This document shows positions 35,906 through 43,953 of a DNA stretch of 58,834 nt, in pieces. Numbering within the stretch: position 1 is the stretch's first letter; each line of letters starts with the position of its first letter. Both the position numbers and the translations under genes were made by a program. The stretch spans positions 1-58,834 of the forward strand of contig JBIKWM010000020.1 of the NCBI GenBank assembly GCA_044356305.1. The letters run 5' to 3'. This stretch comes from JBIKWM01 sp044356305 (GTDB lineage: Bacteria > Bacteroidota > Bacteroidia > UBA10329). The notes below the pieces were generated by a model that searched no databases, was not told the DNA's origin, and saw nothing but the letters and a program-made list of their open reading frames with translations.

Positions 35906-36913
35906 TCAGAATTTATAGGAGAACCCTACACCGAGCACTTCCTTGAACTGTAGCTTGGGTCCTTTTTTCTGAATCGGGGCGCCTTTTTCATCCAGGAACT
36001 GGGTGCCATCGGCCCGGGTCATGTACACAGGGTTGCCGTCCTTGTCAAATTCCCCGATCTTGATGTCGTGGTCGTAGATGAGGTGGGTGAACAGGCTCAC
36101 AGTTATGTACTTGTTCACCTTCATGTTGATGGTGGTCTCCCAGTTCACGTCTATGTTCTTGGCGTTCTCGCGGTCCTTGTCGGTGTAGTTGTTGAACAGG
36201 TTGAGCACCGTGGCCAGGGTGATGTTCTTCATGATGTCTTTTTTCAATGTCATGTTGAACATGGCACCGAACTCCGGATTGATATTCTTGCCTGGGGTAA
36301 CGATGTCGCCTGCTGCATCTTTCACCGCGGCATCCACCCCAAAGGCGCCCTGATCGGCAAGGGTCTGATCCATCACAAAGGTGAACTTACCTGTGGCCGG
36401 AGAGAGATAGAACGTCACCCAGTCCCATGGCTTGTATTCCACACCCAACGATACGATCAGGTAGCCCGGGGCCATGAAACGCGATATCACGGTGCTGTCA
36501 TCGGGCAGTTTGTAGCCGGGCGCGAACTGGCTCTTGAAATTGACGAGGGCCGCCATGCTCCAGCGGCTCTTGTCCTTGAAGGCGCGGTTCACCTTGGTCA
36601 ACACATCTATCTTATCCTCATTCTTCTGCAGACCGAAACGGTCCGTGTAAATGAGGCCATAGCCCAGATCAACGCTGTTGCTCCAGCTCCACACGCCTTT
36701 CTGGTAATTGGCAAATCCGCCAAGCAGTACGGTGCCCGATACGCTGTTCTCGCCACCCGCAGCCCAGTTCATCAGCGCCACCTGATTGACCTGGAGCGAG
36801 GTGAACCCACCGAATTTCCAGTTCTTGGTGGTGTCTTTAGGTGCTTCGGTCTGCGCCAATACTGTGGCATGGGCCACCGTGACTGTACATACGGCAAGTA
36901 GGAGTTTCTTCAT
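35906..36913 (-). CDS. DUF3078 domain-containing protein
   Basis: The 335-aa protein has a signal peptide (MKKLLLAVCTVTVAHATVLAQ) and then the DUF3078 pattern WKFGGFTSLQVNQVALMNWAAGGENSVS. Alternating beta strands of an outer-membrane barrel continue to the C-terminal aromatic LQFKEVLGVGFSYKF. The terminal Phe is typical of a barrel protein inserted by BAM. The start at 36913 was chosen for the signal peptide. No ligand is known. Confidence 0.9.
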   Translation of the reverse strand: MKKLLLAVCTVTVAHATVLAQTEAPKDTTKNWKFGGFTSLQVNQVALMNWAAGGENSVSGTVLLGGFANYQKGVWSWSNSVDLGYGLIYTDRFGLQKNEDKIDVLTKVNRAFKDKSRWSMAALVNFKSQFAPGYKLPDDSTVISRFMAPGYLIVSLGVEYKPWDWVTFYLSPATGKFTFVMDQTLADQGAFGVDAAVKDAAGDIVTPGKNINPEFGAMFNMTLKKDIMKNITLATVLNLFNNYTDKDRENAKNIDVNWETTINMKVNKYITVSLFTHLIYDHDIKIGEFDKDGNPVYMTRADGTQFLDEKGAPIQKKGPKLQFKEVLGVGFSYKF

Positions 36914-36936
36914 TTTGATGGTTGGATGATTCAGAT

Positions 36937-38661
36937 TCACTTGAGAAGGTCGTATTCGTTCATGACAAATGCCATGAGCTCTTTCACATGGTTGCGGCTG
37001 AAATCGAAGCGGATACCGGCCGTGCGGTATATCTCGCCTATAGGCCGCGTGTAGCCCAGGGCCAGCGCGGCCTCGTAGCGGTCAAGCGTGGCCTCGGGGT
37101 CTTTGCGGTAGTCGCGCCAGAGGGCAATGGCACCCAGTTGGGCCATGGCGTATTCAATGTAGTAGAACGGCACTTCGTAAATGTGCAACTGCCGCTGCCA
37201 CTGGTAGGCGCGCTCGTTCTCAAATCCTTGATGGTACACCACCCCGGTGCCGAACTCACGCAGTATCTGCATCCAGGCCGCATTGCGCTCGGCTGCGGTG
37301 TGCCCCCTGTGGGTATAGATCCAGTGCTGGAACCTGTCCACCACGGCCACCCACGTCAGTATCGACATGATCTTGGTCAGGTGCTCGCGCTTTGCTGCCC
37401 GTGCATCGGCCTCATCGGCATAGAAATGGTGCCAATGATCAAAGCTGAACAGCTCCATGCTCATGCTGGCCAGCTCGGCCACCTCGCTCGTCAGGTTCTT
37501 GTATGCCGTCAGTTCAAGGTCGCGGCTTAGAAAGGAGTGGACCGCGTGCCCGCCCTCGTGTATCATGGTTATCAGGTCGCGCACGGTGCCCACAGCGTTC
37601 ATAAAGATGAACGGGACCCCGGTCTCGTACAGCGGGTATTGGAATCCGCCCGGGGCCTTGCCTATGCGCGAACCCAGATCGAGGTGACCCATGCGGTGCA
37701 TCGTGGCCATCCATTCCCCGTATTTCGGTCTTATGGATGTGAAAAGTAGGATGCTGCGCTCAATCAGGTCGGCCTCATCGGTAAATGGGCGCACCCGGTT
37801 CCTGCCGTTCACATCCACATCGGTGTCCCATGGCCGCAGCACATCAAGCCCCAGCCGCTCCTTGCGTTCCAGGTCTATGCTGCGTTGCAGCTGAACGCAC
37901 TCGGTGCGAATGCTCTCGTGGAATGTGAAACAGTCCTCGACCGTGTAGTCAAACCGGCCCATGCTCACAAAACTGTAGTCGCGGAAATCAGCGAAACCAC
38001 AGTTGGCCGCAACCTGTTGCCGCAGTTCTATCAGCCCGTCAAGCAGCACATCCAGTTCCTTGGTCACCGACATGCGGCTGGCGGCCACCTTGCGGTAGGC
38101 CTGCTCGCGCACCGTGCGGTCGTGGTCCTTTAGCAACAGTGCGGCCTGCTGCAACGTGATGGCTTTACCATCGTGCTCTATGGTAAGCGCCCCGGTAATG
38201 GTGCCGTACCGCTGCTGGTCCTGTTGTAGCCGGGTGAACAGCGGGATGTTCTCGGCCCTGAACAGGTCTATCTGCTTGCGCACCGAGCGCAGCATAACAG
38301 CGTGGTCGGGCCCGGTGAGCGATGCCACATGCGGGCTACCCACAAGCTTGCGGTTGATGGCATCATGGTACGGGGCCAGACGCGGCTCCACTTCGGTCAC
38401 AAAATGGTTGAATGCCTCGCTGGCGCCCCCGTTGCGCGTGTCGCAGTTCATGGCGATGTACCTGCGGCCCATGGCCTCGCTCATGGCGGCCTCCAGTTCG
38501 CTCACATCGCGCAGCCATTGCCACAGGCGGTCGGCATCGGGCAGCGGACGGTCGCGCAGTTCCATGCACAGCGGCTCAATGGCCTGCCATGCCGAGGTGT
38601 CAAGGTCAATAGGTATGTAGCTGCGGCCCTCGTGGGGCGCATCGACCATGGCCAAAGGCAT
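36937..38661 (-). CDS. M3 family oligoendopeptidase
   Basis: This 574-aa zinc metallopeptidase of the M3/PepF group carries the active site MIHEGGHAVHSF (HEGGH near residue 365) and the helix FYYIEYAMAQLGAIALW. It should cleave oligopeptides in the cytoplasm. The ATG at 38661 is two bases after the DUF5606 stop, so the two are coupled. A second ATG four codons on is possible. The length agrees with the family. Confidence 0.92.
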   Translation of the reverse strand: MPLAMVDAPHEGRSYIPIDLDTSAWQAIEPLCMELRDRPLPDADRLWQWLRDVSELEAAMSEAMGRRYIAMNCDTRNGGASEAFNHFVTEVEPRLAPYHDAINRKLVGSPHVASLTGPDHAVMLRSVRKQIDLFRAENIPLFTRLQQDQQRYGTITGALTIEHDGKAITLQQAALLLKDHDRTVREQAYRKVAASRMSVTKELDVLLDGLIELRQQVAANCGFADFRDYSFVSMGRFDYTVEDCFTFHESIRTECVQLQRSIDLERKERLGLDVLRPWDTDVDVNGRNRVRPFTDEADLIERSILLFTSIRPKYGEWMATMHRMGHLDLGSRIGKAPGGFQYPLYETGVPFIFMNAVGTVRDLITMIHEGGHAVHSFLSRDLELTAYKNLTSEVAELASMSMELFSFDHWHHFYADEADARAAKREHLTKIMSILTWVAVVDRFQHWIYTHRGHTAAERNAAWMQILREFGTGVVYHQGFENERAYQWQRQLHIYEVPFYYIEYAMAQLGAIALWRDYRKDPEATLDRYEAALALGYTRPIGEIYRTAGIRFDFSRNHVKELMAFVMNEYDLLK

Positions 38662-38663
38662 GG

Positions 38664-39185
38664 TCAGTCGGCCTTTTTCTTGGCGGCCTTTTTGGGCTTG
38701 GCCTCAGCAGAGGCATCAGCCTCACTTTCCTTTTTCTTGGCCTTCGGGGCCTTCTTCACCTCATCGGCCGGGGCAGCGGCCTCTTCCTTCACCTCATCAT
38801 CCTTCTGCAAAAGACCCTTCTCCTGCAACTGATTGTACCAGTTGTAAAGCTTACGGATGTCAGAACTGTATATCCGCTCACGGTCAAAATTGGTGAGCAC
38901 CTTGCCGAAATGCTCGCGCAGGGTCCTGTCGTCTGTTTTGCGGCCGTCTATGCTCGGTCCACCTTTCTCAAAATCGTGCAGCAGGTCCAGCACCTTGCCC
39001 AATGGCATATCATCGCCATCGGTGTACATGCTGATGTCATCGAGTGCTATCACCTTCTGGGTGCCGTACACCGGCAGGCGCTTCCCATCGGCCAGCGACT
39101 CCACTATGAGCCCGTTCTTCATCGCGCTCACCGTCTTATAAAGGCCCGGTTGGCCCGATACAGCAAGGATACCCTTCAGTTTCAT
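38664..39185 (-). CDS. DUF5606 domain-containing protein
   Basis: The 173-aa protein has a conserved N-terminal 110 residues (MKLKGILAVSGQPGLYK, GTQKVIALDDISMYT, ELLYD-like spacing to SDIRKLYNWYN). A low-complexity Ala/Lys/Glu-rich tail (DEVKKAPKAKKKES to KKAAKKKAD) resembles a nucleic-acid-binding tail. The start at 39185 is supported by a CAAAAGTA (TACTTTTG) promoter element at 39207-39214. It is divergent from the hypothetical gene at 39237. The function is unknown. Confidence 0.9.
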   Translation of the reverse strand: MKLKGILAVSGQPGLYKTVSAMKNGLIVESLADGKRLPVYGTQKVIALDDISMYTDGDDMPLGKVLDLLHDFEKGGPSIDGRKTDDRTLREHFGKVLTNFDRERIYSSDIRKLYNWYNQLQEKGLLQKDDEVKEEAAAPADEVKKAPKAKKKESEADASAEAKPKKAAKKKAD

Positions 39186-39206
39186 GCACCTATATTTGAG
39201 GTGGCG

Positions 39207-39214
39207 CAAAAGTA
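39207..39214 (-). promoter_or_regulatory. TACTTTTG promoter element of the DUF5606 gene
   Basis: On the minus strand TACTTTTG fits TAnnTTTG exactly and lies 21 nt before the ATG at 39185. Confidence 0.6.
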
Positions 39215-39236
39215 GCATTTCGCCCCATCGGCCATC

Positions 39237-40046
39237 ATGATGTATATGAGCAGGTTTTTTAGGGTGATGATGACCATCGCAATGGCCATCGGTGGGGCGC
39301 AGGCGCAGACAGTCACTGAGCAGTGTGCCATAAGGGGCGACTACCACAGAGCCGTGCTCGACAACCTCGGCAACCTGTACACGGTGCGCGGCAGCGAGGT
39401 GCTCCGCTTCGATGCACGGTGCCAGCAGATGTACCGCTACAGCGACCTCATGGCCGGCAAGGTGGACCATATCGATGCCTCCAATCCGCTCAAGATCCTC
39501 CTCTTCTACCGCGATTTCTCAAAGGTCATCTTCCTCGACAACACCCTCACCCCATCGGGTGCCGGGGTCATCGACCTGCGCAATCTGGGCCTGTCGTTGG
39601 CCACTTTGGCCTGCACCAGTTTCGACAATGGCATGTGGGTGTACGATGCGGTCAACTATCGCCTCGTGCGCTTCAATCAGAGCATGGGCCAGACCAGCGA
39701 GGTCACGGGCATCGACCTCATCATCGGCAGGCGCATCAGCCCGGTGCACATGGCCGAGAGTGCCGACCACCTCTTCCTCTACGACCCCGATGCGGGCCTC
39801 TTCATATTCGATGTGTTCGGCTCGTACCTGCGCAGCCTGCCCACTACGGGGGCCGAGCAGTTTGTGGCCTATGGCGACCTCATGATGTTCCGCACCCGCA
39901 ACCATGTGCACACCTTCGACCTCGAGCGCCTCACCGAGGGCGGCTTTGACCTGAGCGGTGAGCAGGTAAAATGGTTCGATGCACGCAAGGGCCAGATGGC
40001 TGTCACCGACTTCCTCGGCACCACCTCATATAAATTGAGCAATTGA
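39237..40046 (+). CDS. Hypothetical secreted beta-propeller-like protein
   Basis: The 269-aa protein has a signal peptide (FFRVMMTIAMAIGGAQAQ), then repeated strands such as AVLDNLGNLYTVRGSEVLRFD, MWVYDAVNYRLVRFNQ and LFLYDPDAGLFIFDVFG, as in a propeller of about five blades. It ends TTSYKLSN. Start choice between 39237, 39240 and 39246 is open. I do not recognise a named family. Its 3' 150 bp recur at 42264-42413 next to the deoxynucleoside kinase gene. It was therefore probably adjacent to that gene before the insertion at 40104-42263. Confidence 0.75.
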   Translation: MMYMSRFFRVMMTIAMAIGGAQAQTVTEQCAIRGDYHRAVLDNLGNLYTVRGSEVLRFDARCQQMYRYSDLMAGKVDHIDASNPLKILLFYRDFSKVIFLDNTLTPSGAGVIDLRNLGLSLATLACTSFDNGMWVYDAVNYRLVRFNQSMGQTSEVTGIDLIIGRRISPVHMAESADHLFLYDPDAGLFIFDVFGSYLRSLPTTGAEQFVAYGDLMMFRTRNHVHTFDLERLTEGGFDLSGEQVKWFDARKGQMAVTDFLGTTSYKLSN

Positions 40047-40103
40047 ACCGGACGTGCCCGTTGGCGGCATGGCCCTTTGCCTATTGTGCCCCCGTGGCAA
40101 AGG
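39897..40103 (+). repeat. Left copy of 207-bp direct repeat
   Basis: This copy spans the 3' end of the hypothetical gene and a decayed copy of the deoxynucleoside kinase promoter and start. Compared with 42264-42471 it differs at seven places. The promoter reads TATTGTG instead of TATTTTCG and the start ATG has become GTG. The coding part is intact here. Confidence 0.93.
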
Positions 40104-40145
40104 TCATACTCTTAGCATAGGCGTAGGTTGAGCCACTGCGGCCCC

Positions 40146-41651
40146 TCAATGCTGCACCACCACCCGCACCCGGGCACGATCGGTACCGTTGTTTACGGTA
40201 AAGATGTAAAGCCCGTCAGACCAGTTACGCACATCTATTTCTAAGTACTGCCCATTCAACCCCGTCATTGCGAGGTCTTCCGAAGCAATCTCATACTCAG
40301 GCTGGATAGTATGCCCCTGCATGTCCGTAACCCTTACGCTGGCTTCCTGCTGTGACCTGTTACCTGTTACCTGTAACCTCACGTACTCTCCTGCCGGGTT
40401 CGGCCACACGTCCACTACCACCTTGCCAGTTTCCACCTCATCCACCCCCACCGTACAATTCGGGTACGGACACCCCACGCTATCAACCTTTAGCAGCCAC
40501 GCATCTTGGCTGTTCGTTTCCAAGTTGCGGGCCTGACCGCTGAGGAGAAAACCGCCATCGTTGGCTAAAAGCACTGAATAGAATAGGTCGGTGTGTTGGT
40601 TTTTATCGTAGACCTTTTGCCAGATCAATTCACCTACGGAATCAGTTTTGACCAGCCAACCCGCATTTCCACCGGTACTGCTGTTTTCTGCCAATCCAAC
40701 TGACACGATACTGCCATCTGACAATTGAATAGACTTGAAAAAGTGATCGCCCGGAACATCTCCAGATGAATAACTCCTGTGCCAGACCTGTTGCCCCTGT
40801 GGCGTTACTTCATACAAATACCCTTGAGCGGTGGTGACCGCAGAGTTGGTGCCGCCACCTGTCAATAGGAAATTCCCATTGGATAGGGCCAGTATGCTCG
40901 ACCCCACATCTTCACCACTCCCCCCATACGTTTTCTGCCACTGCTGATTGCCAACGCTATCGGTCTTTACAAGGTAAAAATCGCGCTGCCCGGCACCGTA
41001 GCTGCGGGTCCAGCCCAGGAGGAGAAAGCCGTGGTCGGGGGTTTGGAGGAGGTCTTTTCCACCTTCATATCCTATTCCACCATACTGCCTTTGATAAAGT
41101 TCATTCCCTGTGCTGTCAATCACTATCAGAAACATGTTGGCTTCGTCTATCTGCCCTGATGAAACTGCTGCCTGACCTATCAAACAAAATCTGCCTGGAT
41201 TAACCGTTTTCAATCCTTGAGGAATATCGGTGGTGTCTGCTCGCCCATAATTTTTCACCCATTCAATTACTCCACTTCTATTGAATTTCATTAACCCAAA
41301 ATCCATGGCAGAAGATGATGTGCCCCCAATATTCTGAAGTCCACACAATCCGAAGTAAGCGGAATCATCGTATGCGATCAATGCAACAGGGTTCATCGAA
41401 AGGGAATCTCCGCAGTCAATGCTTATCTCGCTCATCATGTTGCCTTGATTATCTACTTCAAACCAATACGGCATTTCATCCGAATGACTGTAAGCTAAAC
41501 TGATATATCCGTCTATGCTCAGCTGAGTGCCACCATAAACGCAACCCTCATTGTTTTCAATTCTTCCATATAGATTGTCAAAATAAATCTGACCTATGGC
41601 CTCTACTCTTGAATAGAAGATGGCAACTAAAAGCAGTCCATAAGTTCTCAT
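40146..41651 (-). CDS. T9SS type A sorted beta-repeat protein
   Basis: The 501-aa protein has a short signal (MRTYGLLLVAIFYSRVEAIGQ). Tandem beta-propeller-like units of about 60 residues follow, with motifs YGGIGYEGGKDLLQTPDHGFLL, FYLVKTDSVGNQQWQKTYGG and LVKTDSVGELIWQKVY. A type A T9SS sorting domain ends it (VVDVWPNPAGEYVRLQV to the C-terminus). The start at 41651 has a CTCATTTG element 11 nt upstream. The N-terminal half is more AT-rich than its neighbours. Inside the CTD-coding part lies a short ACCTGTT repeat (40347-40378). It is the only gene in the insertion. Confidence 0.88.
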   Translation of the reverse strand: MRTYGLLLVAIFYSRVEAIGQIYFDNLYGRIENNEGCVYGGTQLSIDGYISLAYSHSDEMPYWFEVDNQGNMMSEISIDCGDSLSMNPVALIAYDDSAYFGLCGLQNIGGTSSSAMDFGLMKFNRSGVIEWVKNYGRADTTDIPQGLKTVNPGRFCLIGQAAVSSGQIDEANMFLIVIDSTGNELYQRQYGGIGYEGGKDLLQTPDHGFLLLGWTRSYGAGQRDFYLVKTDSVGNQQWQKTYGGSGEDVGSSILALSNGNFLLTGGGTNSAVTTAQGYLYEVTPQGQQVWHRSYSSGDVPGDHFFKSIQLSDGSIVSVGLAENSSTGGNAGWLVKTDSVGELIWQKVYDKNQHTDLFYSVLLANDGGFLLSGQARNLETNSQDAWLLKVDSVGCPYPNCTVGVDEVETGKVVVDVWPNPAGEYVRLQVTGNRSQQEASVRVTDMQGHTIQPEYEIASEDLAMTGLNGQYLEIDVRNWSDGLYIFTVNNGTDRARVRVVVQH

Positions 41652-41910
41652 TGATCTACGCAAATGAGTCCCCGCCCGGCCGCGGGTCTTTCCCTCGTCC
41701 GTATTATTCGGTAGGCTCTCGCCCACCCGGCAGCCCGTGTTCTCGTGCCTTCCCATCGGTTCAGTTCACCAAAGGTCAACAATTATCTGAGCCACACATC
41801 ATTCCTATTCTCCTGACCACCTGAACACCTGATCTCCTGATAACCTCGCCCGAAAAACACCCTACCCGCAGGGCCCAGTCAAAAATTCACACACCACTCA
41901 TAATGAGCGT
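41652..41910. other. Non-coding part of insertion with 8-bp stutter repeat
   Basis: Four 8-bp units CCTGACCA, CCTGAACA, CCTGATCT and CCTGATAA run in tandem from 41812 to 41843. No gene is supported. Confidence 0.6.
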
Positions 41911-42183
41911 GTTGAAACTCCTTCTAAGATCGTTGAAACTTCTTCTAAGATCGTTGAGACCGATCCTAAAACTGTTGAGACTTCTTCTAAGATCGTTGAC
42001 ACCGGTGCTCAAAGCGTTGGCACCTCTTCTAAGATCGTTGACACATCTGCTAAGATCGTTGACTCCGATCCTCAAACGGTTGGAACGGCTTCTCAGATCG
42101 TTGGCACCGTTCCTCAACCTGTTGAGTCTCCTTCTCAGCTTGTTGAAGCCGATCCGTTAACGGTCGGTGCGCCTTCGTTGCCC
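41911..42183. repeat. 21-bp tandem repeat array with GTTG-start units
   Basis: Twelve clear units and one degenerate unit start at 41911 and repeat every 21 bp without indels. Each opens with GTTG and has C at position 8, T at 12 and CT at 14-15 in nearly all. Nine units contain GATC, at one of two positions (offset 18 or 10). Three frames are free of stops over most of the array. A forward ORF from ATG 41903 to 42160 reads Leu/Arg heptads (LKLLLRS, LTPILKR), another forward frame reads VETSSKI-like, and the minus strand reads NDLRRSF-like. The sequence is unrelated to the array at 8536, but the period is the same. Confidence 0.95.
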
Positions 42184-42263
42184 TTATACAGTACGGCCCT
42201 GCTCGCTGCCACCCCTTCTGTGCAGTAATACCCTGTGCCGCTCTTATTGAATGGCCCTGCGCG

Positions 42264-42413
42264 CGCAACCATGTGCACACCTTCGACCTTGAGCGCCTCA
42301 CCGAGGGCGGCTTTGACCTGAGCGGTGAGCAGGTAAAGTGGTTCGATGCACGCAAGGGCCAGATGGCTGTCACCGACCTGCTCGGCACCACCTCATATAA
42401 ATTGAGCAATTGA
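42264..42413 (+). pseudogene. Relic 3' end of the hypothetical secreted protein gene
   Basis: This repeats the last 50 codons of the gene at 39237 (HVHTFDLERLTEGGFDLSG to TTSYKLSN and stop) with two synonymous changes and one Phe-to-Leu change. No start or upstream body is present. It is the coding part of the right copy of the direct repeat. Confidence 0.92.
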
Positions 42414-42448
42414 ACCGGACGTGCCCGTTGGCGGCATGGCCCTTTGCC

Positions 42449-42456
42449 TATTTTCG
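42449..42456 (+). promoter_or_regulatory. TATTTTCG promoter element with flanking inverted repeat
   Basis: TATTTTCG ends five bases before the ATG at 42462. CCTTTGCC (42441-42448) and GGCAAAGG (42464-42471) form an inverted repeat around both the promoter element and the start codon, as an operator might. Confidence 0.6.
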
Positions 42457-42461
42457 CCCCC

Positions 42462-43088
42462 ATGGCAAAGGCAATGCACATAGCTGTGGCTGGCAATATT
42501 GGCGCTGGCAAAACAACCCTCACCACTCTGTTGGCCAAGCATTATAAGTGGGAGGCGCACTTCGAGGCGGCCGATGACAATCCGTACCTCAACGACTTCT
42601 ACGAGGACATGCAGCGCTGGTCGTTCAACCTGCAGATCTACTTCCTCAACAGCCGTTTCAATCAGGTGATGAAGATCAGGCAGGGCACCCGCAGCGTGAT
42701 CCAGGACCGCACCATATATGAGGATGCCCACATCTTCGCCCCAAACCTGCACGCCATGGGGCTGATGACCACGCGCGATTTCAACAACTACACCGAGCTG
42801 TTTGACCTGATGGCCACCTTTATCCAGCCACCCGATCTGCTCATCTATCTGCGCGCCAGCATCCCCACCCTGGTCAATCAGATACAGAAGCGCGGCAGGC
42901 CCTACGAGGAGACCATCCGCCTCGATTACCTCAAGCGCCTCAACGAACGCTACGAGGCGTGGATCAGCACCTACAACCGCGGCAAGCTGATGATCATTGA
43001 TGTTGATACCAACAACTTCCCCGAGAACAAGGAGCATCTGGGCGACATCATCTCGCGCATCGATGCCGAGATAAACGGCCTGTTCTGA
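42462..43088 (+). CDS. Deoxynucleoside kinase
   Basis: This 208-aa kinase of the dCK/dGK family phosphorylates deoxynucleosides for salvage. It has the P-loop AVAGNIGAGKTTL near residue 8, the DR-type substrate motif IQDRTIYEDAHIF near residue 82, and the lid RGRPYEE near residue 152. The ATG at 42462 follows the promoter by five bases; another ATG at 42474 is possible. It is the gene separated from its likely former left neighbour by the 2.16-kb insertion. Purine versus pyrimidine preference is not decidable. Confidence 0.93.
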   Translation: MAKAMHIAVAGNIGAGKTTLTTLLAKHYKWEAHFEAADDNPYLNDFYEDMQRWSFNLQIYFLNSRFNQVMKIRQGTRSVIQDRTIYEDAHIFAPNLHAMGLMTTRDFNNYTELFDLMATFIQPPDLLIYLRASIPTLVNQIQKRGRPYEETIRLDYLKRLNERYEAWISTYNRGKLMIIDVDTNNFPENKEHLGDIISRIDAEINGLF

Positions 43089-43231
43089 CAAGGGACGCTC
43101 TGAAGGGTTGATCCGTTCGGGTCTGCGCCCGCCTCATTTCCGATTATCGCATCTGTAGGCTGTGAGGGCCTGCTGACGGGCTTAGGTGCGCACCTGTACC
43201 TGCCCTATACCTTCGGGCTGCGGCCCTTACC

Positions 43232-43239
43232 TACTTTCG
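43232..43239 (+). promoter_or_regulatory. TACTTTCG promoter element, 5 nt before ATG
   Basis: TACTTTCG ends five bases before the trmH-like ATG at 43245. Confidence 0.6.
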
Positions 43240-43244
43240 CCCAC

Positions 43245-43898
43245 ATGCCGAGCGACAGCGAGAAGGTCGAGTTCCTGTTGGGGCAGCTGACGCCTGCACG
43301 GGCCGCGCGCATGGTGGCCGTGGCCGCTGCCCGCACCCGGCACGTGGGCCTGGCCCTCGAAGACATTTACCAGCCGCACAATGCCAGCGCGGTGCTGCGC
43401 AGTGCCGATGCCTTCGGTATCCAGGACCTGCACATTATTGAGCACCGCAACAGGTTCGACCTGAGCCGGCACGTGGCCCGCGGGGCCAACATCTGGCTCG
43501 ACCTGCATAAACACCGCACGGCCGAGGCCTGCCTGACGGCCATACGCGACAGGGGCCATCGCATTGTGGCCACCAGTCCGGCCCACGGCAGTCATACCCC
43601 GGCCGACATGCCCCTCGATGCGCCCTTCACCGTGTTCATCGGCACCGAGAAATACGGTCTGAGCCCCGAGGTGATGGATGCGGCCGATGCCTTCCTGCAT
43701 GTGCCCATGCGCGGTTTCACCGAAAGCCTCAATCTGAGCGTGTGTGCCGCCATTGTGCTGCAGCGCATCAGCGAGCGGCTGGCAACGGAAAGGCCTGATG
43801 TGCTGCTGGGCGAGGAGGAGCGTACCGCCCTGCTGCTGCGGTGGCTGATGAAGGACGTGGCCCATGCCGATGCATTCCTGGCCCGTCAGTTCGGGTAG
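43245..43898 (+). CDS. trmH: TrmH/SpoU-family tRNA ribose methyltransferase
   Basis: The 217-aa SPOUT enzyme probably makes 2'-O-methylguanosine in tRNA (position 18 in the best-studied TrmH). Motif 1 is NASAVLRSADAFGI near residue 46, motif 2 is TVFIGTEKYGLSPE near residue 127, and motif 3 is VPMRGFTESLNLSVCAAIVL near residue 149, together forming the trefoil-knot SAM site. The length is close to TrmH. The position specificity is inferred only from the family. Confidence 0.9.
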   Translation: MPSDSEKVEFLLGQLTPARAARMVAVAAARTRHVGLALEDIYQPHNASAVLRSADAFGIQDLHIIEHRNRFDLSRHVARGANIWLDLHKHRTAEACLTAIRDRGHRIVATSPAHGSHTPADMPLDAPFTVFIGTEKYGLSPEVMDAADAFLHVPMRGFTESLNLSVCAAIVLQRISERLATERPDVLLGEEERTALLLRWLMKDVAHADAFLARQFG

Positions 43899-43911
43899 GA
43901 GGGAGGAGGTT

Positions 43912-43919
43912 TACATTCG
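43912..43919 (+). promoter_or_regulatory. TACATTCG promoter element of hbd
   Basis: TACATTCG lies 34 nt before the ATG at 43954. Confidence 0.5.
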
Positions 43920-43953
43920 CCCACCTTTTTTTCAACCCATCAAATTGTAAAAT

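Larger units (their letters stand above)
40104..42263. mobile_element. 2.16-kb insertion bracketed by the 207/208-bp repeats
   Basis: The interval between the two direct repeats contains one leftward T9SS cargo gene (40146-41651), 8-bp stutter repeats and a 21-bp tandem array. It has no transposase, integrase or terminal inverted repeats. The order gene - repeat - insert - repeat - kinase indicates a segmental insertion. The mechanism is unknown. Confidence 0.6.
42264..42471 (+). repeat. Right copy of the direct repeat (208 bp)
   Basis: This matches 39897-40103 at a constant offset of 2367 bp, except for a 1-bp indel near the right end. It keeps the functional TATTTTCG promoter and the ATG of the deoxynucleoside kinase gene. 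Confidence 0.93.
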
